DNA of 64,000 nt from Mycoplasma sp. Mirounga ES2805-ORL (GTDB lineage: Bacteria > Bacillota_I > Bacilli_A > Mycoplasmatales > Metamycoplasmataceae): NCBI RefSeq assembly GCF_017084445.1, contig NZ_CP070947.1:372001-436000 (forward strand), given 5' to 3'. Of the stretch, positions 41,575-51,804 are shown piece by piece (position 1 is the first letter of the stretch; each line of letters opens with the position of its first letter). The notes beneath the pieces were generated by a model that did not search any database, had not been told where the DNA came from, and saw only the letters and a list, made by a program, of their open reading frames with translations. The translations under genes were made by a program, and so were the position numbers.

Positions 41575-41865
41575 ATGGATCAAGCACTACTAAGAAAAAT
41601 GCAAAAAATGCAACAAGAATTACAAACAAAAACAGAAGAATTTTATGAAACTATTTTCGAAATTGAAAAACATGGAATAGAAATTAAAGCTAAAGGTTCA
41701 AAAAAAATAGTATCAATAAAAATAAAAGACTCAATTCTTCTAGACCCTGAAGATTCTGAAACAATTGAGGATTTATTAGTTTTGACAATTAACGAATTAT
41801 TTAGCACAATCGATGAAAAACAAGAAGATTTAATGCCAGCTATGCCAACGGGACTGCCTTTCTAA
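41575..41865 (+). CDS. nucleoid-associated YbaB/EbfC family protein
   Basis: A 96-residue DNA-binding protein. The N-terminal helix LLRKMQKMQQELQTKTEEF and the strands HGIEIKAKGSKKIVSIKI followed by DPEDSETIEDLLVLTINELF fit the family, including its C-terminal Met/Pro/Gly tail (PAMPTGLPF). The order dnaX-ybaB-recR is widely conserved. AAGGAGA precedes ATG 41575, ten bases after the dnaX stop. Confidence 0.95.
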   Translation: MDQALLRKMQKMQQELQTKTEEFYETIFEIEKHGIEIKAKGSKKIVSIKIKDSILLDPEDSETIEDLLVLTINELFSTIDEKQEDLMPAMPTGLPF

Positions 41866-41871
41866 ACTCGA

Positions 41872-42465
41872 ATGCAAATTGAAACAATTGAAAATCTTGT
41901 TAAAAAACTGATTTCTATTCCAGGGATCTCAAAAAAACAAGCTGAAAAAATGGCTAATTTTTTTGTTTTGCAAGATAAAGAATATATAGATGAGTTGGCA
42001 CAACTTATACAAGATATTAAAAAAAATATTTCATATTGCGAAAAATGTAATTTTATTACCGATAAAAATGTTTGCTCAATTTGTTCGAAACCAAACAAAG
42101 ACAACATTTTAATGGTTGTCGACAATGTTGTAAATTGTCAAAAATTGATAAATATGGAATTCTATAATGGATCATATTATATTCTTCCATATCTAATGAA
42201 CCTAAACGATCAATTAGCTTCTAAAAAATATGAATATGAACAATTAATTGATTTCATAAAGAAAAATAATTTTGGAGAAGTAATAATTGTTCTAAGCCCT
42301 TCACTCGAAGGTGAAATGACAACAACTCATTTATTAAAATTGCTTGAAAAAAATAAAATTATTGCAACTAGAGCTGTTATCGGAATGCCTATGAATTCTA
42401 ATTTAGAGTATTTAGATAAATTTACTATTATGCAATCGATTATTAATAGAAATAAAAATAAGTAG
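41872..42465 (+). CDS. recR: recombination mediator RecR
   Basis: A 197-residue RecR that helps load RecA at gaps. The N-terminal helix-hairpin-helix [15 protein letters not shown], the zinc finger [16 protein letters not shown] near residues 53-68, and a Toprim domain ([43 protein letters not shown]) are present. Toprim residues are somewhat degenerate, as in other mycoplasmas. The seven-base gap to ybaB lacks a separate binding site. Confidence 0.94.
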   Translation: MQIETIENLVKKLISIPGISKKQAEKMANFFVLQDKEYIDELAQLIQDIKKNISYCEKCNFITDKNVCSICSKPNKDNILMVVDNVVNCQKLINMEFYNGSYYILPYLMNLNDQLASKKYEYEQLIDFIKKNNFGEVIIVLSPSLEGEMTTTHLLKLLEKNKIIATRAVIGMPMNSNLEYLDKFTIMQSIINRNKNK

Positions 42466-42472
42466 GAGAAAT

Positions 42473-43117
42473 ATGTTTATTACTTTTGAAGGACCTGATG
42501 CAAGTGGCAAAACAACAATAATTAATAAGTTAATTGAAAAAATTAAAAAAATTAAACCTGATTTTCAATATATTTTAACTAGAGAGCCTGGTGGAAAAAA
42601 TATTAAAGAAGCTGAACAAATTAGAGAAATTATTGTAAACCCCTCAAGCAATCTTTCTAATATAGCTGAGGCATTATTATTTACAACAAGTAGAAGAATA
42701 CACCTAGAGCGTGTTATTTGACCTTCTCTAAAGGAAGGCAAAACAGTTATATGCGATAGATATTTTGATAGTTTTTACGCTTATCAAGGTTTTGCTCGCG
42801 GCTTGGGATTAGACTATGTTAAAAAATTAACTGAAATGGTTATAGAAAATACCATACCTGATATAACAATATTTTTCGATATAAAGCCTGAAGAAAGCAA
42901 AATACGTAGGACAAAATTTAGATTAGTAGAAGATAGATTAGATTCTGAAACTGATAAGTTTCATAATTCGGTATATGAAGGTTATTGAAAACTAATAAAG
43001 GCGGATCCAAAACGTTTCATAGTGGTTGATGCTTCTAAATCTATTGATGAAGTTTTAGAAGAAACATATATAAAACTAATTGAAAATAATAAATTTAAAA
43101 AGGTGCTAGGTATTTAA
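42473..43117 (+). CDS. tmk: thymidylate kinase
   Basis: A 214-residue dTMP kinase. P-loop [10 protein letters not shown] at residues 5-14, DR motif [14 protein letters not shown] near 94, TREPGG near 37 and the LID near 145-155. Two TGA-Trp codons. TAGGAGA precedes ATG 42473. Its TAA is followed at once by the holB ATG. Confidence 0.96.
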
Positions 43118-44035
43118 ATGATTGACAAAACTTTAGAAAAAATTATTGATAATTCAATTAAAGCTGATAAATTAGCTCATTGTTATTTGCTAAAAAGCGA
43201 AAAAGGCGTTGACTTTAACGAATCAATTTTATATATTATTAATAGAATAAATAACTCTACTTTTGATACTTTATCTAGTGAAACTCTACCATACAACGTT
43301 TCAATTTTAGGCGAAAAAAATGAATCATCCAAACTTACAAAAGATGGAATAAATGACGCTTTTGAGAATTCATTTTACAGCAATATTGAAGAAAATAAAA
43401 AATCAATTTTCATATTAAAAAATATAGAGAATGCACACCCTAATGCGCTTAATTCATTATTAAAAACAATTGAAGAGCCTAATAGCAATACAATATTTAT
43501 TTTTACAACCAATAATATTAATAAAGTTTTAAAGACAATTAAATCTCGTTCATTAATAATAAACATAAAAAAACAATCAAATTCAGAACTTAAAAAATAT
43601 TTACAACAAAATTCATTTAGCGATGTTGAATCGTGATTTTTTAGTTATATTTTTAATGACATAAAGGAAATAGAAGAATATACAAGTAAGGAATCAATAA
43701 AACATATTTTTAGTATGCTGCAAATAATGGAAAATAATATAAATGATCAATATTCACTGCATTTATTTCTATCTAAATTTAACAAAAAGGATTTAAAAAA
43801 TGAATTTATAGTATTAATTAAAACTTTGATGTTTGTCTACTCATGACAATGAAATATAAATATAAAAGTTATTGATAATTTAAAGAAATTATACAATAAA
43901 ATAATTAAAGCAAATTTTGACTTAAAAGCTTGTTTTATAGTACTGGAGGACTTTTTAAGCAATCTTAATGATTCATTAAATTTCTTTTTGCAAGCTGAAA
44001 AAACCATGATAAAAGTAATGAGGATATATGAGTAA
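43118..44035 (+). CDS. holB: DNA polymerase III subunit delta'
   Basis: A 305-residue clamp-loader subunit. The AHCYLLKSEKG start, SIFILKNIENAHPNALNSLLKTIEEPNSNTIFIFTTNNINKVLKTIKSRS near residues 88-145 match HolB and the related part of DnaX. There is no functional Walker A, as expected for delta'. Three TGA-Trp codons. Position after tmk and before rsmI is the standard firmicute/mollicute order. It overlaps rsmI by eight bases. Confidence 0.93.
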
Positions 44036-44741
44036 ATTATACATAATTGGAACCCCAATAGGCAATCTAAATGATATAACTCTAAGGGCTCTTGAAACAT
44101 TAAAATTTGTTGACATAATAGCTTGTGAGGACACCAGAGTTACACAAAAACTTCTAAATCATTATTCAATAAATAAACCAGTTATCACATATTCAAAAAT
44201 ACGCGAAGATGTTGCTGCTAAAAATATTATATCTCTATTAAAAAGTGAAAAAAATATAGGTGTTGTTTCAGATGCTGGTATGCCGTTAATAAGTGACCCG
44301 GGTTTTAATATTATTAAAATTGCAAGAGATGAAAATATTGATGTTGAAATTATTCCTGGTGTGAGTGCATTAACAACCGCTTTTTCTTGAAGTGCATTAT
44401 CAAATAAATTTTGCTTTGAGGGCTTTCCTAGTGAAAAGAAAAATAAGAGACAGGAAGAATTAAAAAATATTATTCCGGATTATGCATATATTTATTTTGT
44501 ATCGCCACATAAAATAATGAATTTCATCGAAGATATTGATCTAGTTCTAGGAGATGAAGCTGATATTTTTTTAGCAAAAGAACTGACAAAGATTTATGAA
44601 CAATTCTTTTCTGGAACTGCAAAAGAGATTAAAAAGATATTAGAATCTAAAAGCATTAAAGGTGAATTCACCATGGTACTAAAATTAAAACCTAAAAAAA
44701 GAATTAAAGTTAATAAATATGAAAATAAAAAGAATAATTAG
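44028..44741 (+). CDS. rsmI: 16S rRNA (cytidine(1402)-2'-O)-methyltransferase
   Basis: A 237-residue SAM-dependent methyltransferase. YIIGTPIGNLNDITLRAL at residues 5-22, CEDTRVTQKLL near 33, SDAGMPLISDPGF near 80 and IPGVSALTTA near 109 are family marks. One TGA-Trp. It overlaps the end of holB (ATGAG..TAA), preceded by GAGGA. Confidence 0.96.
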
Positions 44742-44814
44742 ATATAATAAAAAAATATTTAACTTTTTAATACGAAAATCAATAATAATAAGCGAAATAG
44801 ATTAGGAGAAAATT

Positions 44815-46467
44815 ATGAATCATATTAATTTCTTTGCCTTAGGTGGTTTAGATGAAAATGGTAAAAACTGCTATGTTTTAGAATTTAATGAAAGAATTTT
44901 TATTATAAATTCAGGAGCTAAAATACCTATAAATTCTCAAAACGGTGTTGATACATTAATACCTACTTTTGATTATTTGGAAAAAAATAAGGACAAAATT
45001 GAGGGTATTTTTATTACCGATGTTAAAAATGAAAGTTTTAGTGCACTTCCTTGATTGCTAATGAAAATACCAAACTTAAATATTTACACATCAGCATTTA
45101 ATAAAATTATTATAAATGACCGTATTTCAAAATATAAAATAGATAATAAAAAAAGAAATATTCACATTTTAAACAAAACCACTAAAGTAGGAAATCTATT
45201 TGTACAACCGATTGAACTTGCAGGTTCAATGCCTGGACATATAGGTTTAGATTTTATAACTCCTAATGGTGATATTTTGTTTATGTCTAATTTTGTAGAA
45301 GGCGATTTAGGTATTTATGGAAAATTAGATTTTGATGATGTTGCTAAAATATTTACAAAGCGAAAAGTCCTTGCCGCAATACTTGATTCTGGTCGAGCTA
45401 ATTACCAAGGTAAAGCTGCCGATAAAATAAAATTACCTCTAACTGTTAGAGATGTCTTTTTACAAACTCCCAAAAATGAAAGAATAATAGTTGGTGCTTA
45501 TGATGAAGAAATGGTATCTATTGAGCAGATTTTAGACTTAGCTAGAGAAACAAATAGACCTGTAATTACATACGGAAAAACTTATGGTCAAATATTGCAA
45601 TTAATAGCTAATAACCGTCCAGAATTTAAGTTGCCAGTTCTAGAAGATTATAAAAATGCTAACAAAATAAATAATGCAGTTATTTTAGTAACCAGTTCAA
45701 CAGAAAGATTATTTGCAAGATTTCTTAGAATTACAGACAATAATGACGTATTCTTAAAAATGAAAAAAAGTGACACAGTAATTATGATTGCTCCCGCGGT
45801 TAATGGATTAGAAAAATTAGAAGCACTTATGCTTGATGAGATTACAAGAATTACTCCAAAAATTGCTGATGTTTCTGCAAATGAGTTCTATCGTCATCGT
45901 CCTGCTAGACAAGACTTAATTGATCTAGTAAATAAAATTAAGCCTGAATATGTTATTCCAATACAAGGGTTACATAGATACCTAAATGATAGTGCGATGT
46001 ACATTTCTCAATTCACTGATGTTCCAAAGAAAAATTGTCTTGTTGTTCAAAATGGGAAAATTATTCATTTTATTGATGGAAAATTAGCCTCAACTAATGG
46101 GAAAATAAAAAATATTGGTGACACAATTATAGATGGTTTTGGAATTGGAGATATTTCAACAGAAGTAATTGCTGAGCGTGAAAATTTAGGACGTGATGGT
46201 GTAATATTAGTATCAACTCAATACAATCAAAAAACTAAGAAACTTGTGGGTAAATTACATGTTAATTATGTAGGTGTTATTGATAAAGTAGAAAAACAAG
46301 AAGCTACAGATATAATTAAATCAACTATTTTAAAAATTCTTGAAGAAGAAAATTTTGACGGTTTAAGAGATTTTCAAAATAAAGTTCGTCATGTTTTAAG
46401 AAAGAAAATATACAAGACATTTGAAAAAGAGCCTATGGTTATAGTCTCTTTAATCCCTTATCAATAA
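44815..46467 (+). CDS. RNase J homologue without catalytic metal ligands
   Basis: A 550-residue protein with the whole RNase J layout: metallo-beta-lactamase, beta-CASP and C-terminal domain (KNCYVLEFNERIFIINSGAKIP; PVITYGKTYGQIL; PEYVIPIQGLHRY; GDIIDG-like GDTIIDGFGIGD). The metal-binding HxHxDH is replaced by DVKNES at residues 69-74, the THSIPD and TGDFK regions by GSMPGH and SNFVEG, and the His of PVHGEYR by Gln. It is thus most likely an inactive J2-like partner of a true RNase J elsewhere. One TGA-Trp. GGAGA precedes ATG 44815. Confidence 0.85.
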
Positions 46468-46489
46468 TCCTTTAAACGGGATTATTTTT
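46465..46489. terminator. shared terminator between convergent RNase J-like and ABC permease genes
   Basis: TAATCC pairs with GGATTA across an 8-base loop with T-rich flanks. The stem contains the stop codons of both genes, so it works for the plus strand and possibly both. Confidence 0.75.
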
Positions 46490-47312
46490 GTAATTTAAAT
46501 TTGTAGGTTAAGTTTATTATTGCAAGAATAGCAACGAACCCACCAACATAAGCTATTGATTGTCAAATATTAATTTCTTTGCCAAATAAGATAAATTCAT
46601 TTGCTGGTAAAAATTTTGGACCATATACCTCATTACTTCCTAAACTTAATCACTTAAATATATTAGTAAGTTGAGTTTGAGGAAATTCCGATGATATTTG
46701 TAAAATGAAATCTGGCATTATATTTCAAGGTGTATAAGCACCAATAAAAAAACCAATTACAGAAGAAACAATTGAAACTAATACAGTGTAAATTGTTCTT
46801 TGTTTTATAAAACTAACTATTAATGTAAAAATTAATGCATTAATTAATGTGGAAACAACAATCAATGGAATAAATGCAACATAATTTGTTCATGGGTTTA
46901 TTAGTGTTTTATTAATAGCCATATAAATAATAACTATAATAAAAACAAATAATGAAACTACTGTGTTTATAATAAAGTTAGATAATACATAAGCAAATCT
47001 AATGTGTGAAGATTTAGTTGGTGTAATTAGTAAATCAGGTAGTACTTGATTTTCTTTATCTTCCATCATAATTGAACAAATTGATAATGCACTAGTTAAT
47101 GTTGTAACAGAAACAATCCCGAACAATAAATAACTATCAGCCATTATTTTTCCAATTTCAGCAGTTGGAGCATTTCTTGAAATCGTGTTTTTAACAAATA
47201 GGAAGTAGATAAGCAAATAAAATAGTGGGCTTAAAAATGTAAAGAATATTCTTGTTTTACTTTTTCAAAATCTGATCATATTTCTTTTTAATAGAATATT
47301 AATTTGTCTCAT
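46482..47312 (-). CDS. ABC-2 type exporter permease
   Basis: A 276-residue membrane protein with six hydrophobic segments and the ABC-2 pattern (RNMIRFWKSKTRIFFTFLSPLFYLLIYFLFV at the N-terminus; MMEDKENQVLPDLLITPTKSSHIRFAYVLSNF near 85). It overlaps the upstream ATPase gene by 14 bases. Several TGA-Trp codons. Such pairs export drugs, lipids or peptides; the substrate here is unknown. Confidence 0.88.
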
Positions 47313-48225
47313 TGTTGCCTCCCTTTGTTACATTCAAAAATACTGTATCCATGTTTCCTTTTAATAATTCATAATCCTCTAAATATGAATTGTATTTTGA
47401 CACAAACTCTTTTGCTGATTGAAAATCATTAAAGAATATCTCAATTTTATTTCCATAATTCTTAAATTCAAAATGTTTCTTAGTTAATTCTTTTTCAAAA
47501 TCTTTGTGAGAATTTTTAAAACAAACCACTGTTGTTTTTGAATATCTTGATTTTAATTCTGCGGGAGTACCTTCGACAATTTTTTTACCATTTTGAATAA
47601 TTACGGCGTAGTCACAATTATTAGCTTCTTCCATGTAATGTGTTGTCAATAAGATAGTTAATTTATTTTCTGATTGAATATCGCTCAATATTTTTCAAAC
47701 TAACTTCCTTGAGCTTGGATCCAAACCTGTTGTTGGTTCATCTAAAAACAAAATTGATGGATTGTGAATTAAGGCTCTAGCTATATCAACTCTTCTTTTT
47801 TGACCACCCGATAAAGTTGAATAACGTTGTTTTTGAATATCATGAAGATTAAATTTACTTATTATATTTGAAACAGCCTCTTTAACGTTTTTATCTTTAA
47901 GAACATCTTTATAAAGTGCCGCTCTAACATATAAATTTTCATAAACTGAAAGTTCAGGATCTAGAATTGATTGTTGAAATACGACACCAATTTTATTTCT
48001 AATTTTTCTTATTTCTTTATCTATAGATTCACCCTCAATCAAAACTTCTCCAGAATCTCTTTTTATCAAACCTAAAATGATATTTAGAGTAGTGGATTTA
48101 CCGGCGCCATTTAAACCTAAAAAGCCGAATAATTGGCCTTTTTTAACACTAAACGAAAGGTCATCAAGCGCTTTCTTTTCTTTAAAAGATTTACTTAAAT
48201 TGCTAATACTTAAAATATTTTCCAT
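47299..48225 (-). CDS. ABC-2 type exporter ATP-binding protein
   Basis: A 308-residue ATPase. Walker A GLNGAGKST at residues 37-45, Q-loop VVFQQSILDPELSVYENL, signature LSGGQKRR near 140, Walker B ILFLDEPTTGLDPSS, H-loop TTHYMEEA. The C-terminal 80 residues are a DUF4162-like accessory domain usual in drug or antibiotic exporters. Two TGA-Trp codons. Its permease partner overlaps downstream; a DUF402 gene lies 15 bases upstream. Confidence 0.93.
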
Positions 48226-48240
48226 TTTCTTTCCTTATTT

Positions 48241-48852
48241 TTAATTACTTTTTTTATTATAAAATTTCCTTTTTGCAAAAAAAGTTGTGTTTCTAAAATT
48301 GTGTTTAATAGATTTATCTTTCTTAGCTAAATCTATATAGTAATTTATCACTTTTTTATTAAAAAAGTATTTTTCGTCAACTTCATTATGCAAAATTTCA
48401 TCTAATTCTTCCAATATTTTATTTTTTAAATCTATAGGATATTTATATTTCTTTGAATTCTCTAAAAATTCATCTCCATCAACAACAAGAATTTCCCTTG
48501 AACCATATTTTTTTACATCTATATCAAAATCAATAAATTTTATCGTATTATCCTCATAAATAGGCCTAGACGACAAATTAACATAGTTATAATTAGTCTT
48601 AGGTTTTAGCATAGATAGACAATTATACATGCTGTTTTTGGGCATGAATCATATAACAGGTTCATTAAAAATTCAGTCTCTTTTGTTCAATTCTGCAACT
48701 TGTGTTTTGTACATAAATAAAACGTAATGTTGTTTAGTGTTTCTTAAAACTTTAACACCGTTTCATTGCCTATAAAGTGTTCCATCAAATTTATATGCCT
48801 GGACATTAATTATGGACCCAACAAGAGGAAAAACTGAGTTTTTTGAATTCAT
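48241..48852 (-). CDS. DUF402 nucleoside tri-/diphosphatase (Ntdp/YgaC-like)
   Basis: A 203-residue protein. I see a close pattern match to Bacillus YgaC: QAYKFDGTLYRQW near residue 19, WIFNEPVIWFMPKNSMYNCLSML near 64, YYVNLSS-type NYVNLSSRPIYE, then KFIDFDIDVKKY. Proteins of this family hydrolyse nucleoside tri- and diphosphates with the conserved acidic residues of the DUF402 barrel. Four TGA-Trp codons. Start ATG 48852 with AAGGAG seven bases upstream. Confidence 0.85.
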
Positions 48853-49074
48853 CCTTACTCCTTAAAACTATTTTTTAGTTGAAGTGATACAAAATGCACC
48901 ATAGAATTTATAATATAAATATTAGTTAAATACTTATTCAGTATTTTTATATTTTACTATTTTAAATAAACTTATATCAAAAAATATAAAACGGTTGATA
49001 AGTAGAACATCAAGACGCTTTTTGTTTCTTTAAAATAAAAATAAATATATTATTTTGCAAAACTCAACAATATG

Positions 49075-49080
49075 TATAAT
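49075..49080 (+). promoter_or_regulatory. -10 box of thioredoxin gene
   Basis: TATAAT 34 bases before the ATG, with AAAGGAGA in between. The remaining part of the 262-base gap from 48853 is A/T-rich with no gene seen. Confidence 0.55.
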
Positions 49081-49114
49081 AAGAAATACAAACAATTAAA
49101 TTAAAGGAGAAAAA

Positions 49115-49426
49115 ATGTTTAAAGAAATTTCAAAAGATGAATACAATTCAAATATTAAAGATTCAAAAGATTTTTACGTTTTAGTTTTTCATGCCCTTTG
49201 ATGTCCACCATGTAAAATGTTAAAAAATTCATTATTAGAATTAAGTGAAAAAGATGACATTACAGTTTATAGAGTAGATGTTGACAAATACACTGATCTT
49301 GCAAGAGAATTTGGAGTAACAAGTATGCCAACATGATTCATTTTTAAAGATGGAAAAATGATACACAAAGGTATGGGTTACCAACCTTACCCAATTTTTA
49401 GGGATACTGTTTTGAACTTTAAATAA
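49115..49426 (+). CDS. trxA: thioredoxin with CPPC active site
   Basis: A 103-residue thioredoxin that two TGA-Trp codons hide in the standard code. The active site is HALWCPPCKML at residues 26-36; most thioredoxins have CGPC. The cis-Pro loop is SMPTW near 76. No signal peptide, so cytosolic. It probably reduces Tpx (26472) and other targets through thioredoxin reductase, not in this window. Start ATG 49115 after AAAGGAGA; a terminator follows. Confidence 0.93.
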
Positions 49427-49452
49427 TTTTGCATTGCAAAATTTATGAAAAT

Positions 49453-49485
49453 TAACTAACTATTTAAATATGGTTAGTTTTTTTT
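49453..49485 (+). terminator. terminator of thioredoxin gene
   Basis: AACTAAC pairs with GTTAGTT across an 11-12-base loop, followed by eight T. Confidence 0.85.
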
Positions 49486-49499
49486 ATACAATATATTAC

Positions 49500-49946
49500 A
49501 TGAAATTAATAAGTGATAACAAGCGCGGAATACATGGTTATAAAATAATTGATAAATATGAATGCGGCTTAGTCTTAAAGGGCTGAGAGGTAAAATCAGC
49601 TAGAGCTGGAACTGTTAATCTAACTAATTCATATTGTTTTTTCAATCGTAAAAATGAATTATTTTTATGCAATTCTACTTTTAAACAATTTATGCTTCTA
49701 AAAGTTAATGAAACTGGAGATAGAAAACTGCTAATGCACAAACGCGAACTTATAAGGCTTAAGAGCAAATTAGAAAGACTTGGATCTGCTACTATTAAAC
49801 CGATAAAAATATACTTTAATGAACATTCAAAAATTAAAATTGAAATTGCTCTTGTTGTAGGCATGAATAAAAAAGACAAAAGAGAAGATTTAAAGAAAAA
49901 AGAATCTGAAAAATACATAAAAAAGGTACAAGATAAGTACCTTTAA
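49500..49946 (+). CDS. smpB: SsrA-binding protein SmpB
   Basis: A 148-residue partner of tmRNA in rescue of stalled ribosomes. ECGLVLKGWEVKSARAGTVNL near residue 21 (with TGA-Trp), KLLMHKRELIRLKSKL near 77, YFNEHSKIKIEIALVVGM near 105, and a basic C-terminal tail. A TATACA -10-like box ends nine bases before ATG 49500, so it may be leaderless. The tmRNA gene is not in this window. Confidence 0.95.
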
Positions 49947-49950
49947 TTTT
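49922..49950. terminator. bidirectional terminator at the smpB/LacI-type convergence
   Basis: AAAGGTAC pairs with GTACCTTT across a 7-base loop, inside the last codons of smpB. T runs follow on both strands, so it can serve both convergent genes. Confidence 0.75.
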
Positions 49951-50958
49951 TTAATAGAAAATTCTTGGTTTATACAAAATTGCTTCTGGTTCTTTAATAA
50001 TTTCTTCTCCACCATCTTTTTTAAGATTTTCATTCATTTCTTTATGTTGAAATGCTTTTTCAACCATTTCTTCGATTTTTAATCCTAATTCAACATAGTC
50101 GATAAATAATTTTGCTTTATACGTCTTGAATGAGTCATATACGTTAGCATACCCAATATCACATAGATTTATATCTTTTAAAGTTGCAGCTAAAATTTCA
50201 TAAACACTATGCGTTGCACAAACTATACTATTAATTTTAGAAGTTTGTAGTTTAGTTTTCATTTCTTTTAAAGAATTAACGTTAGTTAATGAAAATGAAT
50301 ATCTTAAAGGTATTATCCCTTTTACTGAACATGAAGCTTTAAATCCATTTCATCTTGTTTTAACTTTATTTTCAGGGATACTGTCTTCATAAACGAATGC
50401 AACATTTTTATCATTCCCATGATTTACAAGATCTAAAAACACACTTGTTAATGAATAAAATGATTTTTGATAATCAACTCAAATTGAATCAATTCCCTTA
50501 ATTTCCCTTCCATAAACAATTGAAATTGTTTCATTAGAAACTTCTGTTTTAATGTAATTAACAATCCCTTCATCTTTATCATTTGGCAAGAAAAAGATAA
50601 TTGCACCAGGTTTTCATTTTTGAGCATATTTAATTGTGTTTATATATTCTTCAGGTGATGAAGGTGTATATAATACAAACGATCTTCTTCCTTTTTGATA
50701 AGCTCTTTTATAGATACCATTTACAACTTCAATATTAGTTTTCTTTTCCCACTCAGGAACAATTATAAATATTGAGTTAGGATCATGTATTTTGCTTTTT
50801 TCAATGTCCGAACTACGAAAACAACGATTATCGTTAATTATTTTTTCAATCTTAGTTTTTGTCTTTTCGCTAACATAACCACCATTATAATATCTACTTA
50901 CAGTGCTTACACTAACTTTTGCTATTTCTGCTATATCTTTATAAGAAAAATTTTTCAT
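49951..50958 (-). CDS. LacI-family transcriptional regulator
   Basis: A 335-residue regulator. The N-terminal helix-turn-helix and hinge (YKDIAEIAKVSVSTVSRYYNGGYVSEKTKTKIEKII, residues 5-40) are clear. The periplasmic-binding-protein-like domain follows (SIFIIVPEWEKKTNIEVVNGIYKRAYQKG; GAIIFFLPND; YGREIKGIDSIWVDYQKS). Four TGA-Trp codons. The ligand is usually a sugar, but no sugar gene is adjacent, so targets are unknown. Start ATG 50958 has no Shine-Dalgarno. Confidence 0.9.
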
Positions 50959-51060
50959 AGAAGAATTATAAATTTAATTTTATATATTACAAAAATATTT
51001 TTTTGATCAATTAAAATAAATCAACCTAAAAATGGTTAATTTTATAAGAAAAATATTTGA

Positions 51061-51066
51061 TATAAT
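51061..51066 (+). promoter_or_regulatory. -10 box of SRP RNA
   Basis: TATAAT five bases before the RNA gene. Confidence 0.7.
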
Positions 51067-51071
51067 AGATA

Positions 51072-51151
51072 AGTCAATAGAACAATAACCTTGTAACTTG
51101 GTCAGGGCAGAGATGCAGCAGCCATATCGAGAAGTGTTGTGTCTGTTGACT
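51072..51151 (+). ncRNA. ffs: signal recognition particle RNA (4.5S type)
   Basis: About 80 bases with the conserved domain IV: GGTCAGG, a GCA-GAGA-TGC apical hairpin and AGCAGCC, which bind Ffh. The ends AGTCAA and TTGACT pair to close the stem. A T run (51151-51155) ends it. Confidence 0.92.
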
Positions 51152-51203
51152 TTTTATTTTCTTTATTATTAGATTTTATTAATATTATGTATAAAACATA
51201 TAA

Positions 51204-51209
51204 TATAAT
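51204..51209 (+). promoter_or_regulatory. -10 box of def
   Basis: TATAAT ending seven bases before ATG 51217; an overlapping copy starts at 51199. Confidence 0.5.
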
Positions 51210-51216
51210 AATGACT

Positions 51217-51792
51217 ATGAAATATGAAATAAATTTACCCAAATTACCAAATCAAGTTTTAAGAGAAAAATCTAAAAATGTACCAATACCTTTAACAGAA
51301 GAGGATATTCAATTAGCTGAAAAAATGATATGACACATATCAGAAAGTCAAAAGCCAAATTCAAAATTTCAACCAGGTGTTGGTGTTGCTGCTGTTCAAT
51401 ATGGAATTTTAAAAAATGTTTTTCACATCAATATCGATGGTTTTAGATTTAACAACGAAACATATTTTTTAAATGATGTTTTCTTTAATCCTAAAATCAT
51501 TGCAAAAGGAAATTATGACGCAGCGCTTTCTAGTGGCGAAGGGTGTTTAAGTGTTGGACCAAATACAAAAGGACAAGAAGGATACGTTATTAGAAAAAAT
51601 AGAATTGTTTTTGAAGCTTATTCATATAGAGAAAAAAAAGTAAAGAGATTTGATTTATCAGGGTATCCAGCAATTGTTGCACAGCATGAATTAGATCATC
51701 TTGAAGGGAAGTTATTTATTGATAGAATCAATAAAACAAATCCAACATTAAAACCAGCTAATATTGAAATAATAAGTCCAGAATGAGACTAA
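51217..51792 (+). CDS. def: peptide deformylase
   Basis: A 191-residue metalloenzyme that removes formyl groups from new proteins. GVGVAAVQ near residue 54, EGCLSVGP near 110 and QHELDHLEG near 154 are the three metal and active-site motifs. I chose ATG 51217 (MKYEINLPKLP) because TATAAT ends seven bases before it, as in other leaderless genes here; ATG 51211 is the alternative. Two TGA-Trp codons. fmt is at 27669. Confidence 0.95.
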
Positions 51793-51804
51793 TAGGGAAT
51801 AAGA

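Noticed and set aside
49922-49944. GGTAC/GTACC arms at the smpB end as a second copy of the permease operator.
   Set aside because: The spacer is 7 rather than 4 bases, it lies in a coding end, and flanking T runs make a bidirectional terminator the simpler reading.
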